DNA of 64,000 nucleotides from Variovorax sp. J22P240. GTDB lineage: Bacteria > Pseudomonadota > Gammaproteobacteria > Burkholderiales > Burkholderiaceae_C. Position numbers and translations under genes: made by a program. Location: NCBI RefSeq assembly GCF_030316855.1, contig NZ_JASZYR010000018.1, forward strand, positions 1 to 64,000. The letters are read 5' to 3'. Under the pieces are notes generated by a model. That model had not been told where the DNA came from. It was given only the letters and a program-made list of their open reading frames with translations, and made no database searches. Shown here in pieces: positions 7,530 through 16,211 of the stretch. Within the stretch, counting starts at the first letter, position 1. Each line of letters starts with the position of its first letter.

Positions 7530-7556
7530 ATCGTATGCGATTGAATCGTATGCGAT
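7530..7556. promoter_or_regulatory. Operator pair overlapping the transcription start
   Basis: Two exact ATCGTATGCGAT copies start at 7530 and 7545, again 15 bp apart. They lie immediately downstream of the -10 hexamer of the promoter at 7563-7590, where a repressor would block initiation. Confidence 0.65.
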
Positions 7557-7562
7557 GGCGGA

Positions 7563-7590
7563 ATCATAGCTTGCGACGCATCAATGTCAA
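7563..7590 (-). promoter_or_regulatory. Sigma-70 promoter for the small ORF-ohr unit
   Basis: On the minus strand TTGACA (7590-7585) and TATGAT (7568-7563) are separated by 16 bp. These are near-consensus hexamers, and the tandem operators start six bases past the -10. Confidence 0.65.
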
Positions 7591-7685
7591 GCGACCGAAG
7601 CCGGGCAGTTTGTAACGAAGAGAACGCGACCGCGGAGCATGTCCTGGGTGACCAGCCGGCCGCTCCCATGTTGTCCCGGCCGACG

Positions 7686-9197
7686 TCAGGACCTCCCCGC
7701 AACATCCCCCGCACCACCCAACGCCTTCGACACAGCCACCAGCCCCATCGCCAACCGGCTCGTGCTCTCCGCGTAATCCCTCTGCGCCTGCAGCCACGTC
7801 CGCTGCGCATCGAGCTGCACCAGAAAGTCGGTGAGCCCGTGCTCGTAGCGCACCTGCGCCAGTTGCAGCGACTCGCGGCTGCTGCGCTCCCTCACCGCCA
7901 GTTGCGCGTTGCGGCGCCGTTCCGCCGTGTAGACGTTCAGCGCGTCGTCGATCTCGTGCCATGCTTTCAGCACGGTCTGCTGGTAGGCCACCGCGGCTTC
8001 CTGCTGCTGCAGCTCGCGCAGGTTCACGGTCGTGCGGCGGCGGCCTCCGTCGAAGATAGGCAACTGCAGGCTGGGACCGATGGCCCACTTGCGGCTACCC
8101 CAGTCGCCGAAGCTGCTGCTGTTCACCGATTCGAAGCCGAAGTTCGCGCCCAGCGTGATGCGCGGATAGAGGTCGGCCACGGCCACGCCGATGGTCGCGG
8201 TGGCCTCGTGCAGCCGCGCCTGCGCCATCTGGATGTCGGGCCGGCGCAGCGCTACCTCCGAGGGCAAGCCCAGCGACAGATCGGGCAGCGGGGGCGCTGC
8301 CGCCGTGTCGGGCAGCGGCGCGAGCTGCGCCTGGAGCGCACCGGGCCGCTCGGCGATGAGAAGGGTGAGCTGGTTGATGGCCTGCGCCTCCTGCACCAAC
8401 AGTTGCGGCAAGCGCGCGCGGAGGTCGGCGGCCTGTGCGTTCTGGCGCGTGACGTCGAGGTCGGTGGTGAGGCCGCCGTCGGCGCGGGCCTTGACCAGTT
8501 CCAGCGTCTCTTCGGCCGCCGCAATGTCTTGCCGCGTGAGCCGGATCTGGCGCTGCACCGCGCGCAGGTCGAAGTAGTGCCGTGCCACTTCGGCTTGCAC
8601 GCTGAGCTGCACTTGCGCGAGCATGGCCTTCGACGCGGCGACGTTGGCATCGGCGGCTTCGACGGAGCGGCGCACGCGGCCCCAGAGGTCGATTTCCCAC
8701 GAGGCATCGAAGCCGGCCTGATAGAAGTTGTGCGGATCGCTCAGCACCCGGATCAACTCGTCGCGGTTGGCCGGGTTCAGCGCGCCGAGCAGTCGCGTCA
8801 TCTCGCCGTCCTCGCTCTCTCGCAGCCGCATCGCCCCGGCGCTGGCGTTGACCTGGACGCTCTTCTGCGAATTGACCACCGCGAGCTGCGCGCGGCTCTG
8901 GGCGAAGCGCAGGGCAGCGGTCTGCAGGTCCTGGTTGGCGGCGAGCGCCTTGGCCTCCAGCGCGTCGAGTACCGGGTCGCCGAACATCGACCAGCTCTGC
9001 GGTGGTGCTGAGGCAGCCGGTTTGGCGAGCTCCGGGTCGATCAATTCCGGCGAGCCGCTGTGCCATGTGGAGAAGCTGGCGGGCGCCTCGGGCGCTTCGG
9101 GCTTGAAATCGGGGCCGACAGCGCAACCGGACAGCGTGGCGATCGCCAGCATCGCGAGTGCGGCCATGGCGTTGAGTGGGAACGAGGGTGTCTTCAT
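7686..9197 (-). CDS. Outer-membrane factor lipoprotein (NodT/OprM-type efflux channel)
   Basis: A 503-residue TolC-like outer-membrane channel protein. The N-terminus is a lipoprotein signal with lipobox LSGCAVGPDFKPEAP, the hallmark of NodT/OprM proteins. The rest has the duplicated helical repeats of the family (for example PDLSLGLPSEVALRRPDIQMA and VADLYPRITLGANFG). It is the last gene of an export operon whose E. coli counterpart (ybhGFSR) has no dedicated channel, so here the pathway likely reaches the exterior. It starts 24 bp after the preceding permease gene, with GGAGG upstream. Confidence 0.93.
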   Translation of the reverse strand: MKTPSFPLNAMAALAMLAIATLSGCAVGPDFKPEAPEAPASFSTWHSGSPELIDPELAKPAASAPPQSWSMFGDPVLDALEAKALAANQDLQTAALRFAQSRAQLAVVNSQKSVQVNASAGAMRLRESEDGEMTRLLGALNPANRDELIRVLSDPHNFYQAGFDASWEIDLWGRVRRSVEAADANVAASKAMLAQVQLSVQAEVARHYFDLRAVQRQIRLTRQDIAAAEETLELVKARADGGLTTDLDVTRQNAQAADLRARLPQLLVQEAQAINQLTLLIAERPGALQAQLAPLPDTAAAPPLPDLSLGLPSEVALRRPDIQMAQARLHEATATIGVAVADLYPRITLGANFGFESVNSSSFGDWGSRKWAIGPSLQLPIFDGGRRRTTVNLRELQQQEAAVAYQQTVLKAWHEIDDALNVYTAERRRNAQLAVRERSSRESLQLAQVRYEHGLTDFLVQLDAQRTWLQAQRDYAESTSRLAMGLVAVSKALGGAGDVAGRS

Positions 9198-9221
9198 GTC
9201 ATGTCCTCCAGGTGCGGGGCT

Positions 9222-10352
9222 TCAGACGAGCCTGTGGCGGAAGAGCCAGGCGGCGAGCGGCAGCGTGATGGCCGCAATGATGAAAAGCGGAATGAGGTTG
9301 TGCCATACCGTGAGCAGTCCCACCCCTTCGAGATAGACGCGCTGCACCAGGTCGATGGCGAAGCGCAGCGGATTCGCCATGGTGGCGATCTGCAGTACGC
9401 GCGGCATGTTGCTCACCGGTGTGGTCAGGCCCGACAGCAGCATCATCGGCATGATCAGCACGAAGGTGTAGAGCATTGCCTGCTGCATGTTCGCCGAAAC
9501 GGCCGAGATCGAGAGCCCGATGCCCACGCTCGCGATGGTGAAGAACGAGAGCCCGATGTAGAGGGTGACGAGGGAGCCCGCCATCGGCACCCTGAACCAC
9601 AGCAGCGTGATGAGCAGCACGAGCGTGGATTGCACCAGCCCGATCATCACCGGCGGGATGGCCTTGCCGATCATGATCTCGGTGGGCGACAGCGGCGTCA
9701 CGAGCAACTGGTCGAAGGTGCCTTGCTCGCGCTCGCGCGCCACGGAGAGTGCGGTCAGCAACAGGGTCTGGATCATGCTGAGCGCGGCGATCATGCCGGG
9801 CATGAAATTCCAGCGCGTCTCCAGATTCGGGTTGAACCACGCGCGCGATTCGATCGAGACGGGCGCCTTGAGGCCGCCGTGCTTCTGGCGCCATTCGTCG
9901 TTGAAGGCGGTTACGACGGAGTTGACGAAGCCCGCCGCCGAGCCCGCGGTGTTGGAGTTGCGCGCATCGACGATGACCTGGATGGGCGCCTGCTCGCCCG
10001 CGTTGAGCTGCCGCTCGAACTGCGGCCCGATCTGGATCACGACCAGCGCGTCCTGCGCATTGACGATGGGCGCGATCTCGTTCGGTGAGGTGAGCGTCGC
10101 GGCGCGGTGGAAAACGCCGGTGCCGTCGAGCTTGGCGATGAGCGTGGTCGATGCCCCGCTGCGGCTCTGGTCGAGCAGCGCGTAGTCGACGTGGCTCAGG
10201 TCGTAGGTGGCGGCATAGCCGAAGAGCAGGCTCTGCATCAGCGCCGGCACGATCAGGATGACGCGGCTGGATGGATCCTTGAGGATCGCCAGCAGCTCCT
10301 TGTGGCAGAGGTTGGCGACGCGTCGCACGAAGTCGAGCAATGAGCCATTCAT
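9222..10352 (-). CDS. ABC-2 type permease, YbhR-like
   Basis: A 376-residue membrane subunit. One N-terminal helix (around residues 31-50) is followed by a large periplasmic domain and five or six C-terminal helices; the loop REREQGTFDQLLVTPLSP is the typical ABC-2 coupling-helix motif. With its paralogue upstream it forms the heterodimeric membrane part of the exporter. The start at 10352 lies five bases after the stop of the first permease gene. Substrates are unknown; E. coli YbhFSR affects cefoperazone and chloramphenicol sensitivity and Na+/H+ export, which may or may not hold here. Confidence 0.88.
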   Translation of the reverse strand: MNGSLLDFVRRVANLCHKELLAILKDPSSRVILIVPALMQSLLFGYAATYDLSHVDYALLDQSRSGASTTLIAKLDGTGVFHRAATLTSPNEIAPIVNAQDALVVIQIGPQFERQLNAGEQAPIQVIVDARNSNTAGSAAGFVNSVVTAFNDEWRQKHGGLKAPVSIESRAWFNPNLETRWNFMPGMIAALSMIQTLLLTALSVAREREQGTFDQLLVTPLSPTEIMIGKAIPPVMIGLVQSTLVLLITLLWFRVPMAGSLVTLYIGLSFFTIASVGIGLSISAVSANMQQAMLYTFVLIMPMMLLSGLTTPVSNMPRVLQIATMANPLRFAIDLVQRVYLEGVGLLTVWHNLIPLFIIAAITLPLAAWLFRHRLV

Positions 10353-10357
10353 GATCT

Positions 10358-11512
10358 TCAGTCCAGCCTTTTGCGGGTGACAAGGCGCGCGACACCGAGC
10401 AACACCACCGCGTAGAGCATCAGGATCGCGCAGTTCCTGAAGATCAGCGGCCACACGTTGCCCGCGAGGAAGAGAGTGCGGACCAGCTCCATGAAGTAGG
10501 TCGCCGGCAGCGCCTGCCCCACGACGCGAACGACGGTCGGCACGTTGCGCAGGTCGAACAGAAAGCCCGACAGCATCAGCGACGGCAGGAAGCTCGAAAT
10601 CAGCGCCACCTGGCTCGCCAGGAACTGGTTGCGCGTGACGGAGGAGATGACGAGCCCCACGCCCACCGCGACCAGCAGGTAGAGCATGGCGCTGACGACG
10701 ATGACGGCGAGCGATCCGTACATCGGCACCTCGAACAGGAAGCGCGCAGCGACGAGGCACAGAAGCAGTCCGATCATGCCGATGCCGAAGTAGGGAATGA
10801 TCTTCGCCAGCAAGATCTCCACCGGCCGCACGGGCGTGACGAACAGCGCCTCCAGCGTGCCGCGCTCCCATTCGCGCGCCATCACGAGCGCGGTGAGAAA
10901 GGCGCCGACCAGCGTCATGATGAGCACGATCAGCCCCGGCACCAGGTACCAGGTGCTGGTGTTGGCGCTGTTGAACCACAGCCGCTGCTCGATGGTGACC
11001 GAGCCGACGCCGGAGGTGGTGCCGGCACCCTGGTCGGCCATCCGCAACGGGTTCTGCGCGAGGGCGCCGCTCGCGTAGCGCAGCACGATGCCGGCCTTGT
11101 TCGCATCCGCGCCATGCACGATCACCTGGATGCTGGCATTGCCGGCCGCGAGCCGGCGCGAGAAGTCGCCCGGCACGCGCACGATGCCATCGACCTTGCG
11201 CTGGTGCATGAGCGTCTCGGCCTCGCGCATCGAGGTCAGCATCACGGGCGAGATGTAGGGCGTGAGCTGCAGGCCCGAGACGGCCTGCACGGCGGTGGGC
11301 GAGGTGTCTTCGAGGACGACGGCCATCGGCGCGTTCTTCACGTCGAGCGAGAGGCCGTAGCCGAAGATGAGGATCAGGATGATCGGCAGCAAGATGCCGA
11401 TCGCCAGGCTGCTCGGGTCGCGCAGGAGTTGCCGCGTCTCCTTGCGTGTGAGCGCGATCAGCCGGGGCCAGAAGCGGCTGTGCGTCGCGGGGGCCTGCGC
11501 TGGCGCGCTCAT
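10358..11512 (-). CDS. ABC-2 type permease, YbhS-like
   Basis: A 384-residue paralogue of the next gene with the same layout: a helix at about residues 38-58 (GILLPIILILIFGYGLSLDV), a large extracytoplasmic domain, the coupling motif MAREWERGTLEALFVTPV, and a C-terminal bundle of helices. Its start overlaps the stop of the ATPase gene (ATGA). The double-permease arrangement matches YbhS and YbhR. Confidence 0.88.
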   Translation of the reverse strand: MSAPAQAPATHSRFWPRLIALTRKETRQLLRDPSSLAIGILLPIILILIFGYGLSLDVKNAPMAVVLEDTSPTAVQAVSGLQLTPYISPVMLTSMREAETLMHQRKVDGIVRVPGDFSRRLAAGNASIQVIVHGADANKAGIVLRYASGALAQNPLRMADQGAGTTSGVGSVTIEQRLWFNSANTSTWYLVPGLIVLIMTLVGAFLTALVMAREWERGTLEALFVTPVRPVEILLAKIIPYFGIGMIGLLLCLVAARFLFEVPMYGSLAVIVVSAMLYLLVAVGVGLVISSVTRNQFLASQVALISSFLPSLMLSGFLFDLRNVPTVVRVVGQALPATYFMELVRTLFLAGNVWPLIFRNCAILMLYAVVLLGVARLVTRKRLD

Positions 11513-13290
11513 GCGGCCGCCTCGGTTGCGGGTGCGTGGGCGGCATCGCGCGCCTGCGTGACGATGTCGATGAAGGCCTCCTCCATGCTGAGGCGGCTGT
11601 CCGGTGCGCTGCCGGCCTGCACGCGGACTTGCTGCGGCGTGCCGATGGCGAGCAGCTTGCCTGCATCCTGGATCACGATGCGGTCGCAGTACTCTGCCTC
11701 TTCCATGAAGTGCGTGGTGATGATGACCGTCACGCCCGCTGCGGCCAGCGCGGTGATTCGACGCCAGAACTCGCGCCGCGCGAGCGGATCGGTGCCGCTG
11801 GTGGGTTCGTCGAGAAAGAGGATCTCCGGCTCGTGGAGCAGGCCGGTCGCCATCGCCAGGCGTTGCTTGAAGCCACCGGGCAACTGGCCGCTGGTGGCGT
11901 TCTCCTGGCCGAGCAGGTCGAACTGCTGAAGCACCGTCTGCATGCGATCGCGAAGGCGCTGCCCGCGCAGGCCGTAGGCGCCGCCGAAGAACTGCAGGTT
12001 CTCCGAGACGGAGAGATTGCCGTAGAGCGCGAACTTCTGCGAGACGTAGCCGATGCGGGCGCGAGCCTGCGCGCGGGCGGTGCGCAAGTTGACGCCGGCC
12101 ACCTGCAGGAAGCCGCTGCTGGCCGGCAGCAGTCCGCAGAGCATTCGGAAGGTGGTGGTCTTTCCGGCGCCATTGGGGCCGAGCAGGCCGAAGATCTCGC
12201 CGCGCCGTACGTCGAAGCTGGTGCTTGCGACGGCGGTGAAATCGCCGAACTTGCGCACGAGGTCCTTCACCTCGATGACGACCTCGTCGGAGTTGTCGCC
12301 GGACGCAGAGGCTTCAGATGGAACGGCGGCCGCCTTTGCTGAAGACTGCTTCGCGCGCAGCAGCACCATGAAGCCGTCCTCCAGCCGCGCCGACACCGGC
12401 TCGGAGGGCGCGCCGTCGAGCAGGGCGGTGACGGCCGCGGCATCCGCATCGGGCCGCCGGATGAAGCGCACCTCGCCGCCTTGCGGCACCGCATCGATGA
12501 TCGCCTCGGGTGCGTCCAGCAACCGTGCCTGCAAGGTGCGCGGCGCGGTGCCTTTGGGGGGTGTCGTGACGAAGCAGAGATTCGTCGCGTTGTCTCGGAT
12601 CCCGGCGGGCGCGCCTTGCGCGATCAGCTTGCCGTCGTGCAGCACGAAGACCTGCGCGCAACGCTCGGCCTCGTCCAGATAGGCCGTGCTGACGATCACC
12701 GACAGATGCTCGTCGTCGACCAACTGTTGCACGATCTCCCACAACTCGCGCCGCGACAGTGGATCGACGCCGACCGTCGGCTCGTCGAGCAGCAGCAGCG
12801 CGGGCGAGCGCACCAGCGTGCAGGCCAGGCCGAGCTTCTGCTTCATGCCGCCGGAGAGTTTGCCGGCCGGCCGCGACGTGAAGCGGCCCAGGTCGGTCAT
12901 CTCCATCAGGCGGGCGTAGCGCTCGCGCCGCTCGGCCTTGCCCACGCCGTGCAGGTCGGCGTAGAGATCGAGGTTCTCCTGCACGCTCAGGTCTTCGTAG
13001 AGGCCGAAGCGCTGCGGCATGTAGCTGATGCGGTCCTGCACCGACTGGGGGTCTTTTGCGACGTCGATGCCCAGCACCGTCAGTGAGCCCTCGTCGGCGC
13101 GCATCAGGCCGGCGGCCAGGCGCAGCAGCGTGGTCTTGCCGGCGCCGTCGGGACCCACCAGCGCGGTGAGCGTTCCGGACGGCACTTCGAGCGACACGTC
13201 GTCGAGCGCGCGAACCACGTCCATCGCAGCCTTGACCTGGAAGCGCTTGTGCAGGCCGCGGCCCGCGAGCGCCGGCGCGGGGTGGTCCAT
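11509..13290 (-). CDS. Double ABC ATPase of the export system, YbhF-like
   Basis: A 593-residue protein with two complete nucleotide-binding domains. NBD1 (about residues 1-230) has GPDGAGKTT, LSGGMKQKLGL and LLLLDEPTVGVDP. NBD2 (about 320-560) has GPNGAGKTT, the variant signature LPGGFKQRLAM and ILFLDEPTSGTDP. YbhF of E. coli has the same tandem form. It starts with a TGATG overlap on the HlyD gene and ends overlapping the first permease, so four genes are likely translationally coupled. Confidence 0.92.
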   Translation of the reverse strand: MDHPAPALAGRGLHKRFQVKAAMDVVRALDDVSLEVPSGTLTALVGPDGAGKTTLLRLAAGLMRADEGSLTVLGIDVAKDPQSVQDRISYMPQRFGLYEDLSVQENLDLYADLHGVGKAERRERYARLMEMTDLGRFTSRPAGKLSGGMKQKLGLACTLVRSPALLLLDEPTVGVDPLSRRELWEIVQQLVDDEHLSVIVSTAYLDEAERCAQVFVLHDGKLIAQGAPAGIRDNATNLCFVTTPPKGTAPRTLQARLLDAPEAIIDAVPQGGEVRFIRRPDADAAAVTALLDGAPSEPVSARLEDGFMVLLRAKQSSAKAAAVPSEASASGDNSDEVVIEVKDLVRKFGDFTAVASTSFDVRRGEIFGLLGPNGAGKTTTFRMLCGLLPASSGFLQVAGVNLRTARAQARARIGYVSQKFALYGNLSVSENLQFFGGAYGLRGQRLRDRMQTVLQQFDLLGQENATSGQLPGGFKQRLAMATGLLHEPEILFLDEPTSGTDPLARREFWRRITALAAAGVTVIITTHFMEEAEYCDRIVIQDAGKLLAIGTPQQVRVQAGSAPDSRLSMEEAFIDIVTQARDAAHAPATEAAA

Positions 13291-14315
13291 CAGGGCTTGC
13301 CCCCCGCCGTCGCTGCATTGCCGTTGAGCGCGATCCGCACCGTCACCGGCATGCCGAGGCGCAGCCGGTCCTCGGGGTCGTCGGCCAGCACGCGGATCTC
13401 GTAGACAAGGCTGCTGCGCAGTTCCTCGGTCTGCACGGTCTTGGGCGTGAACTCGGCGACCGAGGAGATGTAGCCGACCTTGCCTTGCAAGGGCTGTCCT
13501 GGATGGCTGTCGGTGCTCAGCGTCGCGGGCATGCCGGGCTTGACGTGGCCGAGATCGCCTTCGGTCACGTAGGCGCGCACCCATTTGGGATCGGTGATCG
13601 CGAGCGTGAACACCGGCCGCTGCGGCGACGCCATGTCGCCCGGTTCCATCAGACGCGCGCGGACGACCGCATCGATGGGCGCCTTGAGCTGCGCTTCCTG
13701 CAGCTGGTGCCTGAGGACGGCCAGCGCCGCGGTCGCGACATCGAGCTGCGCCTGCGCCTGCGCGATGTCTTCCTTGCGCGGCCCGGTCACCACGAGCTGC
13801 TGCGCCTTGCGTACGTTCTCGAGTTGCGCCTGCGCCACCTTCTGGCGCGCCTGGGCGGCGTCGATGTCCTGCTGGCTGACCGCACGGCCGACGGTGGTCT
13901 GTCGGATGGATTGCAGACGCTCCAGTTGCTGGCGGGCCAGTTCGGCATCCGCCGCGGCGGCGGCGACCTGCGCGCGTGACTGCGCGACTTCCTCCGGGCG
14001 GCTGCCGCTCTTCAGGCGCTGCAGCGCTTGCGTCTGCACGGCGATCTGCGCTTCGGCCTGCGCGGCTTGCAGTTGCAGGGTGCGGGTGTCCAGTTCGCCG
14101 AGCACCTGGCCGGCCTTCACGCGGTCGCCTTCCTGCACGTGGAGCTTGCCGATGCGCTCGCTGCCGTTGAAGGCCAGGGACACTTGCCGCAGATCGACGT
14201 TGCCGTAGAGCACGAGGCTGTGCGCGTCGGCGGGTTGTCGGTTGAAGTACCACGCCGCGAAGGCGGCACCCGCCAGGAGAACGATGGCGCCCAGGATGAT
14301 CGGCTTCTTGTTCAT
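13290..14315 (-). CDS. HlyD-family periplasmic adaptor, YbhG-like
   Basis: A 341-residue membrane-fusion protein: N-terminal anchor helix (residues 5-24), a first lipoyl half-domain (RIGKLHVQEGDRVKAGQVLGE), a long alpha-helical hairpin (about 80-205, rich in Gln and Ala), the second lipoyl half and a beta-barrel domain. It would join the inner-membrane ABC transporter to the outer-membrane factor. It is the first gene of the operon and reads away from the TetR regulator. Confidence 0.92.
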   Translation of the reverse strand: MNKKPIILGAIVLLAGAAFAAWYFNRQPADAHSLVLYGNVDLRQVSLAFNGSERIGKLHVQEGDRVKAGQVLGELDTRTLQLQAAQAEAQIAVQTQALQRLKSGSRPEEVAQSRAQVAAAAADAELARQQLERLQSIRQTTVGRAVSQQDIDAAQARQKVAQAQLENVRKAQQLVVTGPRKEDIAQAQAQLDVATAALAVLRHQLQEAQLKAPIDAVVRARLMEPGDMASPQRPVFTLAITDPKWVRAYVTEGDLGHVKPGMPATLSTDSHPGQPLQGKVGYISSVAEFTPKTVQTEELRSSLVYEIRVLADDPEDRLRLGMPVTVRIALNGNAATAGGKP

Positions 14316-14374
14316 GGTCTCTTGCGTGTCGAGGTGACGATGCGTTGTCGATGAAGTAGACTGATGATATCGAA

Positions 14375-14392
14375 TTTGAATTTAAATTCAAA
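14375..14392. promoter_or_regulatory. Perfect 18-bp palindrome, predicted regulator operator
   Basis: TTTGAATTTAAATTCAAA is its own reverse complement. It is the only AT-rich segment of the 104-bp region between the HlyD and TetR genes, lying 60 bp from one start and 28 bp from the other, a natural place for a shared operator. Confidence 0.7.
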
Positions 14393-14419
14393 CTGCCACT
14401 TTGTTTCCAGGGTTAACAG

Positions 14420-15178
14420 ATGCCAGCGACCGCGAAGAAGAGATCCACCGCACCCGCCAGGCGCGCCTCGCGCCCTGACGGCGATGCCACGCGGCTGACG
14501 CTGATCGAGACGGCGGGACAGGTCTTCGCCGAGCGCGGCTACGCCGAAGCGACCAGCAAGGAAATCTGCGAACGCGCCGGCATGCCGCTGGCGTCGGTCA
14601 ATTACCACTTCGGCAGCCGAGGCGGTTTGTACGAGGCTGTGCTCATCGCCGCGCACCAGCAAGTCATCGGGCTCGACGACCTGATGAAGCTGGTGGAAGC
14701 CATCGAAGACCCCAAGCTGAAGCTGCGCACCGTGCTAACGCAACTCGTGCGGCTGGCGACGCGCGCGGGCGCGCCGTGGGGGTTCCGCGTGGTACTGCGC
14801 GAGGTGATGACGCCTTCGGCCGCGATGCCCGCACTGATCGAGAAGGCGGTGCGCCCCAAGTCGCAGTTCATGCTCGGTCTCGTGAGCGGCGCGATGGGGC
14901 TGCCGCCGGAGCATCCCACCGTTCAGCGCGGGCTGATCTTCGCGCTCTTGCCTTGCCTGGCGATCATGATCGTCCCGAAGGATGTGCCGGCCAAGCTGCT
15001 ACCGGCCATCGCGCGCGACAGCGATGGGCTGGCGGATGAACTTATGCGCTACGTGATGGCGGGGCTGGACGCGATGGCGAGCGCCCAGCGGCCTGAGAAG
15101 AAGGCTGAGAAGACGGGGAAGAAGCAGACGAGCCTGGCGCGCCCGCCTGCGCTAGCAACCAAGCGCGAAAAAGCGTGA
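14420..15178 (+). CDS. TetR-family regulator, CecR (YbiH)-like
   Basis: A 252-residue protein with an N-terminal HTH (TLIETAGQVFAERGYAEATS followed by the recognition helix MPLASVNYHFGSRGGLY). The C-terminal ligand domain has the GAPWGFRVVLREVMTPS segment common in CecR/DUF1956-type proteins. In E. coli cecR adjoins and represses the ybhGFSR genes; the same divergent layout is seen here. The final 40 residues are Lys/Ala-rich and overlap the convergent LysR gene by 137 bp. Confidence 0.85.
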   Translation: MPATAKKRSTAPARRASRPDGDATRLTLIETAGQVFAERGYAEATSKEICERAGMPLASVNYHFGSRGGLYEAVLIAAHQQVIGLDDLMKLVEAIEDPKLKLRTVLTQLVRLATRAGAPWGFRVVLREVMTPSAAMPALIEKAVRPKSQFMLGLVSGAMGLPPEHPTVQRGLIFALLPCLAIMIVPKDVPAKLLPAIARDSDGLADELMRYVMAGLDAMASAQRPEKKAEKTGKKQTSLARPPALATKREKA

Positions 15179-16034
15179 GTGCCGGGCGCTCGTCGTGGGT
15201 CGCGGGCGTCACCAGGTAGTAGCTCCGCTCGCCGCGCAGCGGCCGGTCGCAGGCAATCACGAGTTCACCTCGCGCGAGTTCCGCCTCGATCAACATGCTC
15301 GGCATCAAGGCCACGCCCAGCCCGTGCGCAGCCGCAATCGCCAGCATCGAGAACAGCTCGTAGCGTGGTCCGCTGTGGGCCCGCGCCGAATCCACGCGCT
15401 GCGCGTCGAACCACTGGCGCCAACCGTCGGGCCGCGTGCTCTGCTGCAGCAGCGGCATCCGCGTCACCGCCGCGGGTGACAGCGGCTTTCGGCCAGTGAG
15501 CAGGGCGGGGCTGCAGACCGGCACCACATCCTCATTGAGCAGCACCGTGGATTGCGTGCCGGCCCAGTTGGCCGTCTGCGCAGCGGTGCCGGCATAGAGC
15601 GCGGCGTCGAAGGTCGTGTCGTTGAACAGGAAAGGCCGCGTCCGCGTCTCGATGTGCACCGTGATGTCCGGGTGCTTCGTCGCGAAATCCGGCAGCCGTG
15701 GGATCAGCCAGCGCGTCGCGAAGGTCGGCACCGCCGCGAGCTGGAGCGAGCCGCCCTGGCCTTGCCGCGCCATGGCGTCGAGCGTGTCGCGCTCCATGGT
15801 GTCGAGCTGCCGCGCGATCTGGCGGGCGTAGTCCGCGCCGGCCGGCGTGAGCGCCACGCCGTGGCGGGTTCGGCGGAAGAGCGCCATGCCGAGGAAATCC
15901 TCCAGGGCGGTGATCTGGCGCGACACGGCGCTTTGCGTCAGCGCCAGTTCCTGCGCGGCGCGCGTGTAGCTCTCGTGGCGGGCGGCGGCCTCGAAACAGA
16001 TCAAGGCCTGCGTGGAAGGGATCTTGCGGCGCAT
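15042..16034 (-). CDS. LysR-family regulator, GcvA-like; likely gcdH regulator
   Basis: A 330-residue LysR protein: HTH in residues 1-65 (STQALICFEAAARHESYTRA, LTQSAVSRQITALEDFLG), then a substrate-binding domain with the GcvA-type FNDTTFDAALYAG. It is divergent from glutaryl-CoA dehydrogenase, which is commonly controlled by an adjacent LysR protein (GcdR) in betaproteobacteria and pseudomonads. The last 30 or so residues are Ser/Pro-rich low complexity and are encoded antisense to the end of the TetR gene, so the reading frame may have extended by loss of an earlier stop. Confidence 0.85.
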   Translation of the reverse strand: MRRKIPSTQALICFEAAARHESYTRAAQELALTQSAVSRQITALEDFLGMALFRRTRHGVALTPAGADYARQIARQLDTMERDTLDAMARQGQGGSLQLAAVPTFATRWLIPRLPDFATKHPDITVHIETRTRPFLFNDTTFDAALYAGTAAQTANWAGTQSTVLLNEDVVPVCSPALLTGRKPLSPAAVTRMPLLQQSTRPDGWRQWFDAQRVDSARAHSGPRYELFSMLAIAAAHGLGVALMPSMLIEAELARGELVIACDRPLRGERSYYLVTPATHDERPALTLFRAWLLAQAGAPGSSASSPSSQPSSQAAGRSPSRPAPPSRSA

Positions 16035-16211
16035 GGTATGCGGAGCCTACATAGTTGATGATCGAAGCCCGCCTATGGAGTGACGACGCAACATTGTGTC
16101 TTGATGTGAGTAAAACGCATAACTGGGTGTGGAATCGTCGTTTGCGCTCGTCACCCCGCGCGCTTACGATCACGCCCAACCTCAGCACTTCCACACCCTC
16201 GGAGACATCAC

